Source: Climacteris rufus
Taxonomy: Eukaryota > Chordata > Aves > Passeriformes > Climacteridae
Reading direction: 5' to 3'
NCBI GenBank assembly: GCA_013398175.1
Contig: VZRZ01003063.1
Coordinates: 774,621 to 838,620, forward strand
DNA length: 64,000 bases
The translations under genes were made by a program, and so were the position numbers. Shown here piece by piece: positions 38,575 through 49,690 of the stretch (position 1 is its first letter; the number at the start of each line of letters is the position of its first letter). The notes under the pieces were generated by a model. That model searched no databases. It was not told the origin of the DNA and worked only from the letters and a program-made list of their open reading frames with translations.

Positions 38575-38720
38575 CCATTTCCAGAGCCCACCAGAGGACG
38601 GCCGAGCAGCGAAGGCCCAGGCGGCCACGCGGCCTTTCCTCCGCGCAGAACTCCCGCGGGGCCCAGGCCCCGTTTCCACCCCCTGGCCCCGGCTCTTCCC
38701 CTGCCTGCCTGGTGCACACA
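38575..38720. other. Small CpG-dense GC-rich patch
   Basis: About a dozen CpG dinucleotides within roughly 120 bp (for example GGCGGCCACGCGGCC and CCGCGCAGAACTCCCGCGG) inside AT-rich sequence. It is too short for a classical CpG island and no gene start is evident. Frames open on both strands are explained by base composition. Confidence 0.6.
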
Positions 38721-39750
38721 TTTTTCCTCTTTTCCCCCTCGGATTGCTCTCCCCAGGAGCAGCAGGATGGCAAAGCCTCTAAAGCACGACGTGCCCCCTT
38801 CATGACACCAGGGAAAGCAGCACAGACACAAGAGGCGCTTGGCCAGCAAGGTGCTGATTTAGCTGGAAATCCTACAAACCACAGAATGGATTTACCCTCC
38901 CCGTGAAGCTTAACAATGTGGCTGAATTATTTCACCTAACAAGGGAGTCTTTCATGCATATATTAATACAGCAGAAGCCCATTACATCCCCCAGTCCTTA
39001 CACCACACTTTTATTTGACTGATGTCTGAATTCACCTCCAGCTGCTTTTGCAATTTGCTTGATCTGCAGGCAATCAGTGGAAATTGCTGCTGCTTTTTGT
39101 GTCTTCCACAAAGGTTTTTCTCCCAAGCATAAGTTCCTGAAGAAGAGAACTCTCTGTCTTCTCCACAAGATTTTTCAAGCACAGGAAAATGAACATCTGA
39201 CTCAGCACAGGAGTGCTCTGTATTTATTTACACCATCTATTGTGAGTGCCAAGGAGAGCAACAGATAAACACATTTCTTCAAAGTGCTCCCCCAAAAAAA
39301 TGGCATTTGAATTTAAACACTTCACCTGCTGGAATGAAAAGTCTGTGCAGTGCCTGGAATTACATAGTTCCCTCCTTGTATTGCTGGATCTGCCTAATAA
39401 TTTTTGTCATTGTGATTTAGATGACAGCGTACAGGGACAGATGAACACTTTTGGAAGGGTCAGCTGGACAGACCTTCAAGTAACTGAAGTAAACATTTTG
39501 CTTAGGAGACAAGGAGCAACACAGGAGCATTGCTGCAAACACTGGATCTAACTGAACTTAAAAAGGGGAAACACTGAAAAAATATTGGACTTCTGGGCCA
39601 CTCCATAAATTTTGTGCCCACTGAAACCACCCCATTTCGGCAGCCAGATGTCAAAGAGCCACTAAGTAGAGTTGGCTTAGTGCTGGAAGGAGCTGTCATT
39701 GAAAATTTACATTTGTGTCCATTTTAGAGCACCAACAAAATGTCCTCTAG

Positions 39751-39762
39751 AATATATATATA
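39751..39762. repeat. TA microsatellite
   Basis: ATATATATATAT followed by a T run. Confidence 0.8.
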
Positions 39763-39870
39763 TACTTTTTTTTTTACATCAAAGAAAAATATCCTGTATC
39801 AATTCTAAAACAAGGGAGTGTTAAATTAATTGTTAACATTTTTCACCATTGCAAATTCATGACTTTTGGG

Positions 39871-39974
39871 GATATTTCTAGTAGTTTTTACTCAATTCTG
39901 AAAGGTTCCTTGAATTCCAAAGAGATATTTCTAGTAGTTTTTACACCATTCTGAAGGTTCCTTGAGTTCCAAAA
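39871..39974. repeat. Imperfect tandem duplication of about 53 bp
   Basis: GATATTTCTAGTAGTTTTTA occurs at 39871 and again at 39924. Each is followed by a related ATTCTGAA.GGTTCCTTGA.TTCCAAA segment with a few changes, so this is an older duplication than the one at 6795. Confidence 0.9.
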
Positions 39975-40514
39975 CAACTCTAATTGTGGACTTATTTGGT
40001 GAATTCAAAAACAAATTTAGCCACTAACTGGGGAGAGGTTGCTCTGGATAAAAATACAGATCCAGGCACAACTGTCCTTAACCAGAATCTGATGAATCTG
40101 AGCCACAGTTTGATGCAATATTTGAGTTGTCTTCCAACCTCAGAGTGTGATTTGCTGTCAAGAAGACAAAATAAAGCAGGGAATGATTACAAGCCAACCT
40201 GTGAAATAATCACAGTCTCGTTTGTGCAGGTAAATATTAACTGAGAAGGAACTAAAAGTTTGTTTAGTTCTGGGCTGGAGACTTAAAACAATGCTGTGCA
40301 CGCCTGGGAAAACCATGATGGCTCATTTGTGCCTCTGGCTGGCTGAAGGATCAGGAGCTTGGTAGTGCTGCCCGCCAGAGGCTACAGAAAAAGGCTGGAT
40401 GACTTTCACTGGTGTTTTGATGGATGGAGGCTCTAAGGGATGTCCATGGCAGTGAGGGGAAGAGATGCTGGTATTTATTATCTTTTCTTGGTTGGCCTCC
40501 ATTCCTCCTGCTCT

Positions 40515-40690
40515 TCATAGAATCCCAGACTGGTTTGGGTGGGAAGGGATCCTAAGCTCATCCCATTCCACCCCTGCCACGGGCAGGGACACCTTCCACT
40601 ATCCCAGGGTGCTCCAACCTGACCTTGGACACTTCCAGGGATAGGGCAGCCACAGCTTCTCTGGGAAAGCTCTGCCAGTGCTCTCCCCCA
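40515..40690 (-). mobile_element. CR1 LINE 3' end
   Basis: CATAGAATCCCAGACTGG, GGGCAGGGACACCTTCCACT, GGCAGCCACAGCTTCTCTGG. Confidence 0.9.
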
Positions 40691-41015
40691 TCCCTGCACC
40701 TGTGTGACTCCCCTCACTATGGAATTCTGGCACAGAATATATTTAATCTGAGATTTTCGCTTGCTGCTTACAAAACACAAAAAGTGCCAGAGGCCACTTT
40801 GTGGTGGTTTGTGCAATGCTCATGACCTTCACAGGATCTGCAGCAAGGGAAATAAAGATGGGAGAGAAGAGTAAACAAGTTTAGGAAATAGTGGCAGGTA
40901 CTTTTGCTCCTGGTAAAAAATGGGGTTGAGATCAAACCTCCCATCATATTATCATTGAATGTAAATAAACTACACTACATCTGAGTCCACCTCTTAAAAC
41001 AGCAAAGCAACAGAT

Positions 41016-41108
41016 CTTATCTGGTGAAAGGTGTCCCTGCCCATGGCAGAGGGTTGGAAGAAGGTGAGCTTGAAGGTCCCTCCCACCCAAACCATTCTGG
41101 GATTTTTA
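41016..41108 (+). mobile_element. CR1 LINE 3' end
   Basis: GGTGAAAGGTGTCCCTGCCC, AAGGTCCCTCCCACCCAAAC, CATTCTGGGATTTTT. Confidence 0.82.
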
Positions 41109-42952
41109 TGGATGAATGTATGGAATGTCAACCACAGCAGTTGAAGTACTGCAGTAGAGCACACCCCAAAAAAACCCCATTGTCCAAGACCCAACCCAAA
41201 GCTCACAAAAAGTCAGGGTTTCCTCCCAAATTTCCTGTTTTAATATTATGTCGGGTCTGCCACTTTTAAAGAACAACTGCTATAAATAAATGTGTCTGTG
41301 TATCTGCATATAAAATTCCCATGGTTTAAAATTAAGCCCAAGAAAAGAGTCTCATTTTCTTTCTTGCCTTCTCAGACCAGAGTGATACATAATAATTTCT
41401 GACCTATTTATGTGTTAGGTCTTTACAGCTGAAAATCCCTAAAGGCAAGAAAACCAATAAGGCACGGAGGCTCCATGTTTTCCTCAAACTTACCTCGAGA
41501 ATCCCAAACCCACAAAGCTGCTCAACAATTCATTCATTAATGTCTTGCATCCATATACAGAATTCTGCTGCAAAAAAAATAAATGAGAAGATTTAAAATT
41601 ATTTTTCCTGCATTACCACTGAGAAGTAGAGGAAGAGGAAAATCAAGTTTTGGGGCAAGATTGCTGAGGAAAATGTGATGGCAAATGGGCAGCTAGCCCT
41701 TCCTGTGAGGGAAGACTGAAACCTGTCCAGTTTACACTGAAATGGTTTCTGTTCCAAGGTTAATCACCTTTTTTTCAAGTTGATGGACTGTGTGTGGTGT
41801 CCCTGAGCCACTCACTCGGTTACAGCAGGTTACCTGAGGGACAGCCAGGTTGCTCAGAGCCACCTGGTGTTAATGTCCTGCAAAAAGCTGTTTGTGCATC
41901 CAGGAGGAATGTCAGAATCATTAAATCCCCATTTACTGGCCTCCTACATCACAGCATTTAGCACCTGATGCTGGCCTGGGAAAGGGCTTTATCACCTCAG
42001 TGGGCTGAGGGAGGCTGGAACTGCCCAGGTTTTAGGGGGAGCAGCCCAAGGCTCCTGGGACAGCCCTCCCACTCCGGGTTACATCTCTCTGCCAAAGAAC
42101 AGCTGCCCACAGCAGCCAGGGGTCTGGGGACATGGCAACACCAAGGAACCAAAGCCCCAAGGAGACACTTGAGCACTGTGCCCTCCTCCTGCTTGGAGAC
42201 GAAGGCTGGATTTTCAAATTCTTTTTTATTTTTCCCGAACACCCTGTGTTTATTTAGATGGCAAAATACTGTTGCTTGGCTATTACCTGTGGATTCATAA
42301 GACAAAGTTCTGTGTTTTTGCAAGAGCTTTCCTCAGTGTCCCACCACACAGGGAACTGGGAAAACATGAGCAAAGGCTGTTTTCCATTGCGAGGATTTGC
42401 CATCAGAGAACTGTGATTTAGTCACATCCTCTAAGCCAGCATATTTTTCTTAAGTGCATCTTACAACACCATAGCCACTTAGAAAAAAATATTTCAATGT
42501 AGTTGATTTTTTCAATCTGACATTTATTACATTACACAACAGAGCAGAAGAGTTGGCTTTCGTCACACTGCAGAACACAAATGTTGGAATTTTACACTGG
42601 AGAGAAACATCAGAACTTCACCAAACTGAGCTGTTCAGATGTGGTCCAGCTACAGGGCTGCAACTCCTCACTCTGATTCGAAAGGAAACCAAATTTAAAA
42701 CAGCAAATTCCATATGCAAGGCTCAAGGCAGCAACTTTCCTGTGCACAGCTCCCAGGGCACGTTTGTACAACTTGGCTTCCACTGTTTTGCAGGAGGAGT
42801 TTTGGCCTCACCCTTCCAGCCACAGGCCTGGATGGAGCTGTTGGGTTTGGGCCTTCCCCTTTTGGGCTTCCCCTCCTTCCTGTTAACTTCTGTTTGAGGA
42901 ATAAAACACGGCCTGGTGGATTTATTTCATTTCAATCAGTCTCACCAACACT

Positions 42953-43165
42953 AGATCAGATATTGGGAAGGAATTGTTCCCTGGGAGGGTGGGGAGGCCC
43001 TGGCACAGGGTGCCCAGAGAAGCTGTGGCTGCCCCATCCCTGGAAGTGTCCAAGGCCAGGTTGGACGGGGCTTGGAGCAACCTGGGATAGTGGAAGGTGT
43101 CCCTGCCCATGGACCTGGATGAAATTTAAGGTCCCTTTCAACCCAAACCAGTCTGTGATTCTGTA
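42953..43165 (+). mobile_element. CR1 LINE 3' end
   Basis: GATATTGGGAAGGAATTG, TGGCACAGGGTGCCCAGAGA, GGTTGGACGGGGCTTGGAGC, ending CAGTCTGTGATTCTG. Confidence 0.92.
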
Positions 43166-44404
43166 ACATTTGCTGACCTATTCTCTGCTCTGCCTATCAG
43201 CTTTGGTCCAGTCCAAATCTCTCCTAGTAAATCCTTTTAAATCAGTGCACCAAAAACAAGCTCTGAAAACAAAACATTAAATGAAAAGGGAAAATTAAAA
43301 GACCCTAATTAAAGACCACTCACATCCCAGGTTACAAGAGGTCTTGTCCAGCCTTGGCTGGACAGAAGGAGAACTCAGAGCAGAAGAATGGTTTGGTTTA
43401 GTATAAAACACAATTGCCAATTGCCTTCAAATTTTCACTCAAACTGATGGGAATTTGGCTGACATTGCAGTTATCATTCTCTGTAAGAAAAACATCCATG
43501 TTGAAGTGTTTGCTGTACTAAACACCTGAGGCTACAGTTGTCAAGACAGAGAGAGGCTTTCTGCCTTTAGGGGTGTGTAAAGCCCCCAGCAGGCACATCA
43601 GTGATCCCCAGTGTTCACCTGCTGTTCACATCCTTACCATTTTTAGCCTTTTTATTAAATTTAGGTCGCTCCCATCACATTTTGCTGCTTGCACAACTCA
43701 CTCTTCTCGCCAGTGGTACCAAATCACTTACAAACAAAAATATCTACCCTAACACCAACACTCTGTTGCCCTTTGTTGACACAGGGACTCAACATCAGGG
43801 CAATGAGCTTTTTGAATTTTAATATTTTCTTTAGCTGGAAATGTGCAGTGGCTCCTAGGGGTGAAGAAAAGTGGGTTGGGTTTGGTCTTCAGCAATGACA
43901 GTTCATAAGTTGAACATAAATTTTAAATACATGTATTTAAGTGTATGTTTAACTGTATGATCTTCATCTAGAGGATTGTATTTCCTGTATTTCATTTACA
44001 CTGAAACACCTTGGTTTTGATGATTTAGTGCAGAGACCAGCCAGCACCACATCCAGGACTTGGATGGACCAGGGGTGCAGAGCAGGAGCAGCATCCAAAG
44101 GCTCTGATGCCACGACTCCAGCAGCTCACTGGGGAAGCAGGAAACATCCCTGGAATTGGGAGGAACAACTGCTTCCAGGGTGGCCACAGGGCCAGTGTGA
44201 CAGCCAGAGGAGTGTCCTTGTCTTTGCTGTTTTCCATACTGAAAGCAAGTTGCAAAACATCGAAACAGTGAATCACAAACCCTTTTTGTTGTGTTTTGTT
44301 TTGGTTTTTTTTGCCATGGCCACAGCCAGAGGCCCCTACCAGGCAGCTGCCTGATGCTCCATCCCACACCTGCTGCTGGATCTTCCAGCTATCCCAGCTC
44401 ACAG

Positions 44405-44580
44405 CCATGTCACCCAGCATGGTGGAGTTCCCATCCCTGGAAGTGTTCAAAGAATGTGTGGATGTGGCACCTGGGGACAAGGCTTAGTGGTAACCCTGGT
44501 GGTGGTGCTGGCCTGATGGTTGGACTTCATGCTCTGATAGATCTTTCCCAACCTTAATGATTTCATGATCTTAAGATTCC
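44405..44580 (+). mobile_element. CR1 LINE 3' end (GATGTGGCAC subfamily)
   Basis: GGAGTTCCCATCCCTGGAAG, GTGGATGTGGCACCTGGGG, TGATGGTTGGACTTCATGC, ending TAATGATTTCATGATC. Confidence 0.8.
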
Positions 44581-45548
44581 AAAATGAAAGGAAGGAAGTG
44601 ACCAATAAAGACACAGGGGATTTCAGATGTCAAATTATTCTCTCATTTATTTTCTGGCATGCCTTGTCCCACACTCTCTGAAGAAAGAGGCAGGAAAGAC
44701 AGACAGGAAACATGAGGCAAAGGCTTGTGGTCTTTTGAAATAAATTTGAATAAATTTCTTTACTTAAAAATGGGGGGAAATGTGGGTTTAAACAAGGTGT
44801 TAGAAGAGGCTTGATGCTGAGGGAGGAACAGCAAATGAGAGTTAATCAGCGTTACTAAACTTTGGATTTCTGCAAGATCAAAGAAAGCATGAGTTCAAAA
44901 CAGGTTCCTCCCAGCCTTATAAAGAGACATCCAAAACAACCCCTGAGACTGTCCATGACACACGTTTGGATTCAAACCTCTCTCCTTTCCATCCCTCATC
45001 CCACCCCACCATCCACAGCCCCACGGACGAGCAGAGGGCCCTTCCCATGAGAGACCCGACCCCAGCCCCCCAGGCTGCCTCTCTTTGTGCTGGCAGCTTC
45101 CAGGGATTAATTAGTGCCAGAAGCAGGGGCTGACCCTCACACAAAAACTCTGGCAAATCCCTGGGGTTTGGTAAAACCGTGCCAGAAGGATTTGCATTAA
45201 ATCCACAGCTGGAAAGCATCAGTGGCTCTGCTTCCCAAACACGATAGCGAAAGCTTCCCTCGCTCTCTTGTAAAGCCAAGGCGTTAATTCCGGTTTGTTT
45301 TGCAGCACACACCCTAGACGAGCTGTGAGAAAACGTCTGGAAGGTGTCAAGCACAGAGGGATGTGGAGGGTGCTTCCTACATTCTCCTCCTCATCCCAGC
45401 ACTTTCGGGCCTGCCTGGCACAAATCCCATCTCCCACAACATCAGCACGGGCCCAGCCACCCAAACCCCCCACGCCACCCAAAATGTTGGGTGAGGAACA
45501 GAAAGGCAGCTAAATTACAAAATGGTACCAAACTAATGATTTAACTTT

Positions 45549-45685
45549 AGAATCATAAAATCATGGAAAGGTTTGGGTTGGGAAGGACCTTAAGGCCCCT
45601 CCAGTCCCACCCCCTGCCATGGACAGGGACACCTTCCACTATCCCAGGTTGCTCCAAGCCCTGTCCAACATTTCCAGGGATGGGA
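45549..45685 (-). mobile_element. CR1 LINE 3' end
   Basis: AGAATCATAAAATCATGG, GGGTTGGGAAGGACCTTAAG, CAGGGACACCTTCCACTATC. Confidence 0.9.
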
Positions 45686-47124
45686 GGTGTAATTCTACCA
45701 GTGCAATTTGTTCTTCAATGGAAGCAGTTATAGTTTCACCCCCAAATAAGACCAGAGCTGCCTGTTTTTCCCTGCTCACTTTTGGCTTTCTTAAAACATT
45801 ATATCTGGTGAGAATTTGAGAGAGATGCAAAGACCAAAACCACCTCAAAGATCCCAGGTTTCTGTGGCCAGTTTGACCCCAGCCTTCAAGGAGGATGCAC
45901 TGGAAGAGCATTGTACTCATTAAAGACAAAATATTTTTAAAGTATAAAGTTGGGCTGATGATAAATACCCTGAGGTTTTCCTGGCAGGTCTCAGGAAGGC
46001 CTCACAAATGGGCTGCTGACTCCAGGTGAAGATGGAGTGGCAGGGAAGCCCAGGTGGTGCAGGAGAGTCCCCCCTGCAGACACAAAACCCCACTCCCACC
46101 CCAGCACCAGTGACCCCATCACAGCTGGGGTTCCCCTTTCAGCGCCCCATTTGACCCCACCTGTTTCTCAGACCTGGCTGTATTTTTGGCACCTTTGACA
46201 TCCAGGTCTGTCCTGGCCCACAGGTCTCCGCAAGCTCATGGCTGCCTGCTTTGGGAGTTCTATTCCCAAACATCTCCTGACAAAACGTAAAGAAACCAGG
46301 AGGCTTTTGGCTTGGCCTTTGATCCCTACTTTCAAGTTTGTGGGGTTTGGCATTCATGGGTTAAACAGCCACATAAGGAATTCCTGTTCCTGTTGGACCC
46401 AATTTTGTGGGTTTTGGTTTGTCTAAAGGTTAAGGAGTTGCTGTGTCCTTGCCTTGCCCCAGTGCCTGCTCTTCGCATGCACGGCCGAGTCCTGTTTGTG
46501 TTGCCATGGGGAATTCCTCTCCTGGGAACCCTCCCAGCCTCTGCTTTCCACCCCGCGTGCGAAGCGCCCTGTGTAACTCCTGGGTGAGTCACATCCCTAT
46601 ACAAACCTGTCCATCCGAGGTGCCAGCAGGCAGTGAGGGGTGAATTTACAGCTCCAGGAAACGTCTGCTCGGCTTTGCTTTGGGTGAGCACCACAGCAAA
46701 CACAGGGGGTTGCACAACCGGCTCCTGGCACTTGATCCACATCCACTTGTGTGCAGGAGCCGCTCTCCTGGAACACCGGCTCCGTGGGGGCTCTGCAGGT
46801 GGCCATTCACACCGAGGGCTCAGGTTTCATCCCACAGACAAAACATGCCCGGGGGAATGGGAAAGGGCATTGGCTGCAGCCCCATTCCCTGCCAACATGG
46901 ATTTTCTTCTCACCAAAGCTAACATGGCGATGTCACCGCTCCAGAGCTCTCGTGCTTCCCGCATCAGTGGGATTTTGCTCTGAGCATTTGCTTCTGCTGG
47001 TGAAGGAAAAGGCAAGCAGAGATTTCCAATGCCTATCCCAGCAGATGGAGCCTGCCCCAAAGCCCCAAGGAAAAGCAGCACAGGCTCAGGGCCAGGCTTG
47101 GTGTCCCAGAGCCCACCAGAGATC

Positions 47125-47780
47125 TTTTCCAGAGCCCACCAGAGCTGCTTTCCAGAGCTGCTTTCCAGAGCCCATCAAAGCTGCTTTCCTGGGCCCACCA
47201 GAGCTGTTCTCCAGAGCCCACCAGAGCTGCTTTCCAGAGCCCACCAGAGCTGTTTTCCAGGGCCCACCAGAGCTGCTTTCCAGGGCCCACCAGAGCTGCT
47301 TTCCAGAGCCCACCAGAGCTGTTCNTCAAAGCTGCTTTCCAGGGCCCACCAGCGCTGCTCTCCAGAGACCACCAGAGCTGCTTTCCAGGGCCCATCAAAG
47401 CTGCTTTCCAGGGCCCACCAGCGCTGCTCTCCAGAGACCACCAGAGCTGCTTTCCAGGGCCCATCAAAGCTGCTTTCCAGGGCCCACCAGCGCTGCTCTC
47501 CAGAGACCACCAGAGCTGCTTTCCAGGGCCCATCAAAGCTGCTTTCCAGGGCCCACCAGCGCTGCTCTCCAGAGACCACCAGAGCTGCTTTCCAGGGCCC
47601 ATCAAAGCTGCTTTCCAGGGCCCACCAGCGCTGCTCTCCAGAGACCACCAGAGCTGCTTTCCAGGGCCCATCAAAGCTGCTTTCCAGGGCCCACCAGCGC
47701 TGCTCTCCAGAGACCACCAGAGCTGCTTTCCAGGGCCCACCAGAGCTGTTTTCCAGGGCCCACAGAGATGTTCTCCAGGA
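47125..47780. repeat. Minisatellite: 23-bp monomers in perfect 69-bp triplets
   Basis: Monomers resemble GCTGCTTTCCAGGGCCCACC plus three bases. From 47331 to 47721 three monomer types (ending CCAGC, CCAGA, TCAAA) alternate as A-B-C, five full triplets plus A-B. The B monomers start at 47354, 47423, 47492, 47561, 47630 and 47699, exactly 69 bp apart and apparently identical. Left of an N at 47325 the monomers vary without this order. Because 69 is a multiple of 3, both strands carry long repetitive frames (365 and 292 codons), which I do not regard as genes. Confidence 0.97.
47325..47325. other. Single N: probable unresolved join in the minisatellite
   Basis: The monomer containing the N is about 10 bp short and marks the switch from unordered monomers to the 69-bp triplets. 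It is therefore likely a placeholder for missing or collapsed repeat copies rather than one unknown base. Confidence 0.7.
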
Positions 47781-48279
47781 GCCGAGCTCACACCCAAGGC
47801 CTCACCACCAAACCTGCAGGGTGGCACTCCCATGTCCCTCAGGCATGAAACATCTTCCATGTAATGTTTGACATCCCAAATAATTTGTTCTCTAAATCCA
47901 CCTTTTACCACCTCCTAGGGATCACACACTGGGTTGGAAAAGACCACTGTCTTTATAAAGCACATGAACCAGGACTGAAAGGAGGGAAAGTAGGAAACAA
48001 AGGATTAAATTTCGAGGTATGGGGAAATTCTGCATGGTTGGTTTCACCTCGTGTGTCAGAACAGGGTTTTCCCTGCATTTTCATTCTTCTTTCACATTAT
48101 TTTTAATATGACTAAGGAACTTCCCTGCTTTTTAAGGAATCCAAGATTAAAGGCAGCAAAGACCCACCATGTGCACCATCAGTCTTGTGACCTGCCCCTC
48201 ACCATCCAGCTGTTCCACATCTCTTCACAAAAAAAGTGAAAATACCCCATAAATGATCAAAATAAAACTGTATGAAAAC
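47781..48279. other. Intergenic between minisatellite and PLA2G4A 3' end
   Basis: About 500 bp of unremarkable AT-rich sequence. No feature is recognised. Confidence 0.7.
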
Positions 48280-48298
48280 AGCAGGTGCCAAATATAGT

Positions 48299-48304
48299 TT
48301 TATT
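48299..48304 (-). terminator. Candidate distal polyadenylation signal (AATAAA)
   Basis: AATAAA on the minus strand in the run AAAAATAAAACTATA, about 1.26 kb after the stop. Another AATAAA lies at 48517-48522. Use of this site would place an antisense CR1 copy inside the mature 3' UTR. Confidence 0.35.
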
Positions 48305-48599
48305 TTTTATCATCTGGTAACACTGTGATAATATAAACTGTATAAAGCATGATAAAACTCTTCCATGAAACAGAGTAGGTACATATTATAAAATAAAAAA
48401 TACAAATATTACAATACCAAAAGAAAATATTACAATAATATAATGGTACCAGTTCCTTCCTGTATTCCAAAATTTATGGAAAATGTTTAAATTACACAGC
48501 ACTAAGATAAGTTACTTTTATTTTCTCTCTTGATTTTAAACATGCACTAACTCAAACAGAAAGAAAACCTATTGATCAACACAGGAAATGTTATTTAAT

Positions 48600-48722
48600 C
48601 ACAGAACTTTGCATGTGGACTTGGACCAGTTTGGGCTGGTGGGAGGTGTCCCTGCCCATGGCAGGGGATGGAATGAGATGAACTTTACGGTCCCTCCCAA
48701 CCCCAATGATTCCACGATTCCT
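48600..48722 (+). mobile_element. CR1 LINE 3' end, antisense within the possible PLA2G4A 3' UTR
   Basis: TTTGGGCTGGTGGGAGGTGT, CCCTGCCCATGGCAGGGGAT, CCCAATGATTCCACGATTCC. It lies 837 nt or more beyond the stop codon, so it is transcribed antisense if a distal poly(A) site is used. Confidence 0.85.
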
Positions 48723-48983
48723 TGATGAAGTGGCTGTTAAAAGAAATGCACTATAATTACTTCCCTTCCCAGGGGCTTGCAGATTTTAGCAATTAAAGGT
48801 TTTGGAGGTGCATTTGCAGGGTTACAGCAGTACTTGTTGAGATGGTACTAAAATTATCTATCATTATTCAAAATTATTTAAACATAATTTTAAAATAGCC
48901 CTTAAGACTTCACATTCTTACATGGGCCCGTTTTACCAGTCCCCAGTGAACATTGCCATTGTCCCTTTGCAGAAATGTGCTGA

Positions 48984-48989
48984 TTTAAT
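48984..48989 (-). terminator. Candidate proximal polyadenylation signal (ATTAAA)
   Basis: ATTAAA on the minus strand, about 570 nt after the PLA2G4A stop. It is the second most common mammalian/avian poly(A) hexamer. This is inference from position only. Confidence 0.35.
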
Positions 48990-49558
48990 CATGGTCAAAT
49001 GCAAAATCACTGTCAATTTATGAATAAACACCCTGGTCAGAAATACACAAACTGACAATAATTTAACACATAGTTGCCAGTAGCTCAAGAATTCAAGCAA
49101 TGTGATTTTGAGGATCAAAAGAGAAAAAGAAAATATCAGAGGTTTGTTTTTTTGCTGTGTGGTACAGACATTCTCAAACAGTAGTAAAGTGGAGTTCAAT
49201 TTTTTTTATCTAATTCCATCTCACCTTTCAAGCTATGCCCAGTTTACATCAATTAAAAATCAGTTACCCCCCAACAGAAACCAGTGTTTACAATTTTATA
49301 AAGCAACAAAAAGACACTCAACCCAATGATCTCAAACTACTTCCACAGTTTTTAAAATAAGGATCTCAGCCTACTGAAATGTTTCTAGTTTTTAAAAAAG
49401 CAGTACAAAATGATACTGGAGCGTGAACACTCACAAGAAGAGGTGTTGAGGAGTGTTGCACAGCCCTGGGGAGGAGCAGTGATGCTCCACCGAAGTCCTT
49501 TTGGCTCCAGGTACAAAGGCAGAGTGGTTTCTGGGAGCAGCAGGGCCCGGCACAGCCT

Positions 49559-49690
49559 CTACGTGTGGTTGTTGTTGAGATTGCTCTTGTTGAAGAACCT
49601 CCTGGCTTCCACACTGCTCAGGGACACGGAGCAGCGGGAGGGGTTCTGCTTCCTGTACTCAATGCTTTCCATCATTGCCTCCCTGATCAC
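49559..49690 (-). CDS. PLA2G4A: PLA2G4A terminal coding exon and stop
   Basis: A 132-nt coding part (43 codons + TAG) following acceptor TTCCTGTGTTGCAG. It begins VIREAMMESIEYRKQNPS, continues RCSVSLSSVEARRFFNK and ends in a divergent tail rich in Asn. The residue equivalent to human Ser727, a regulatory phosphoserine in RCSVS, is conserved. The length (43 residues) equals the human exon exactly. Only the last six or seven residues differ strongly. The TAG stop is the complement of 49559-49561. Confidence 0.96.
   Translation of the reverse strand: MIREAMMESIEYRKQNPSRCSVSLSSVEARRFFNKSNLNNNHT

Larger units (their letters stand above)
35927..47124. other. Intergenic, no gene
   Basis: Contains the longest CR1 (36243-36952), smaller CR1 copies at 38250, 40515, 41016, 42953, 44405 and 45549, a CpG-dense patch (38575-38720), a tandem duplication (39871-39974) and a TA microsatellite (39751-39762). 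Longer open frames fall in GC-rich CR1 sequence and are not coding. Confidence 0.75.
48280..49558 (-). other. PLA2G4A: Probable 3' UTR of PLA2G4A (extent uncertain)
   Basis: AT-rich sequence following the stop codon. Three minus-strand poly(A) signals are visible: ATTAAA (complement of 48984-48989), AATAAA (complement of 48517-48522) and AATAAA (complement of 48299-48304). The first would give a UTR of about 0.6 kb, near the size I remember for mammals. The last would give about 1.28 kb and include a CR1 fragment at 48600-48722 in antisense orientation. The sequence alone does not show which is used. Confidence 0.45.

Noticed and set aside
46751..47911. Overlapping long open frames (365 and 280 codons on +, 292 and 180 on -) near the PLA2G4A 3' end
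   Set aside because: They come from the 69-bp repeat, which is a multiple of three and lacks stops in several frames on both strands. There is no domain, and the frames run into an N.
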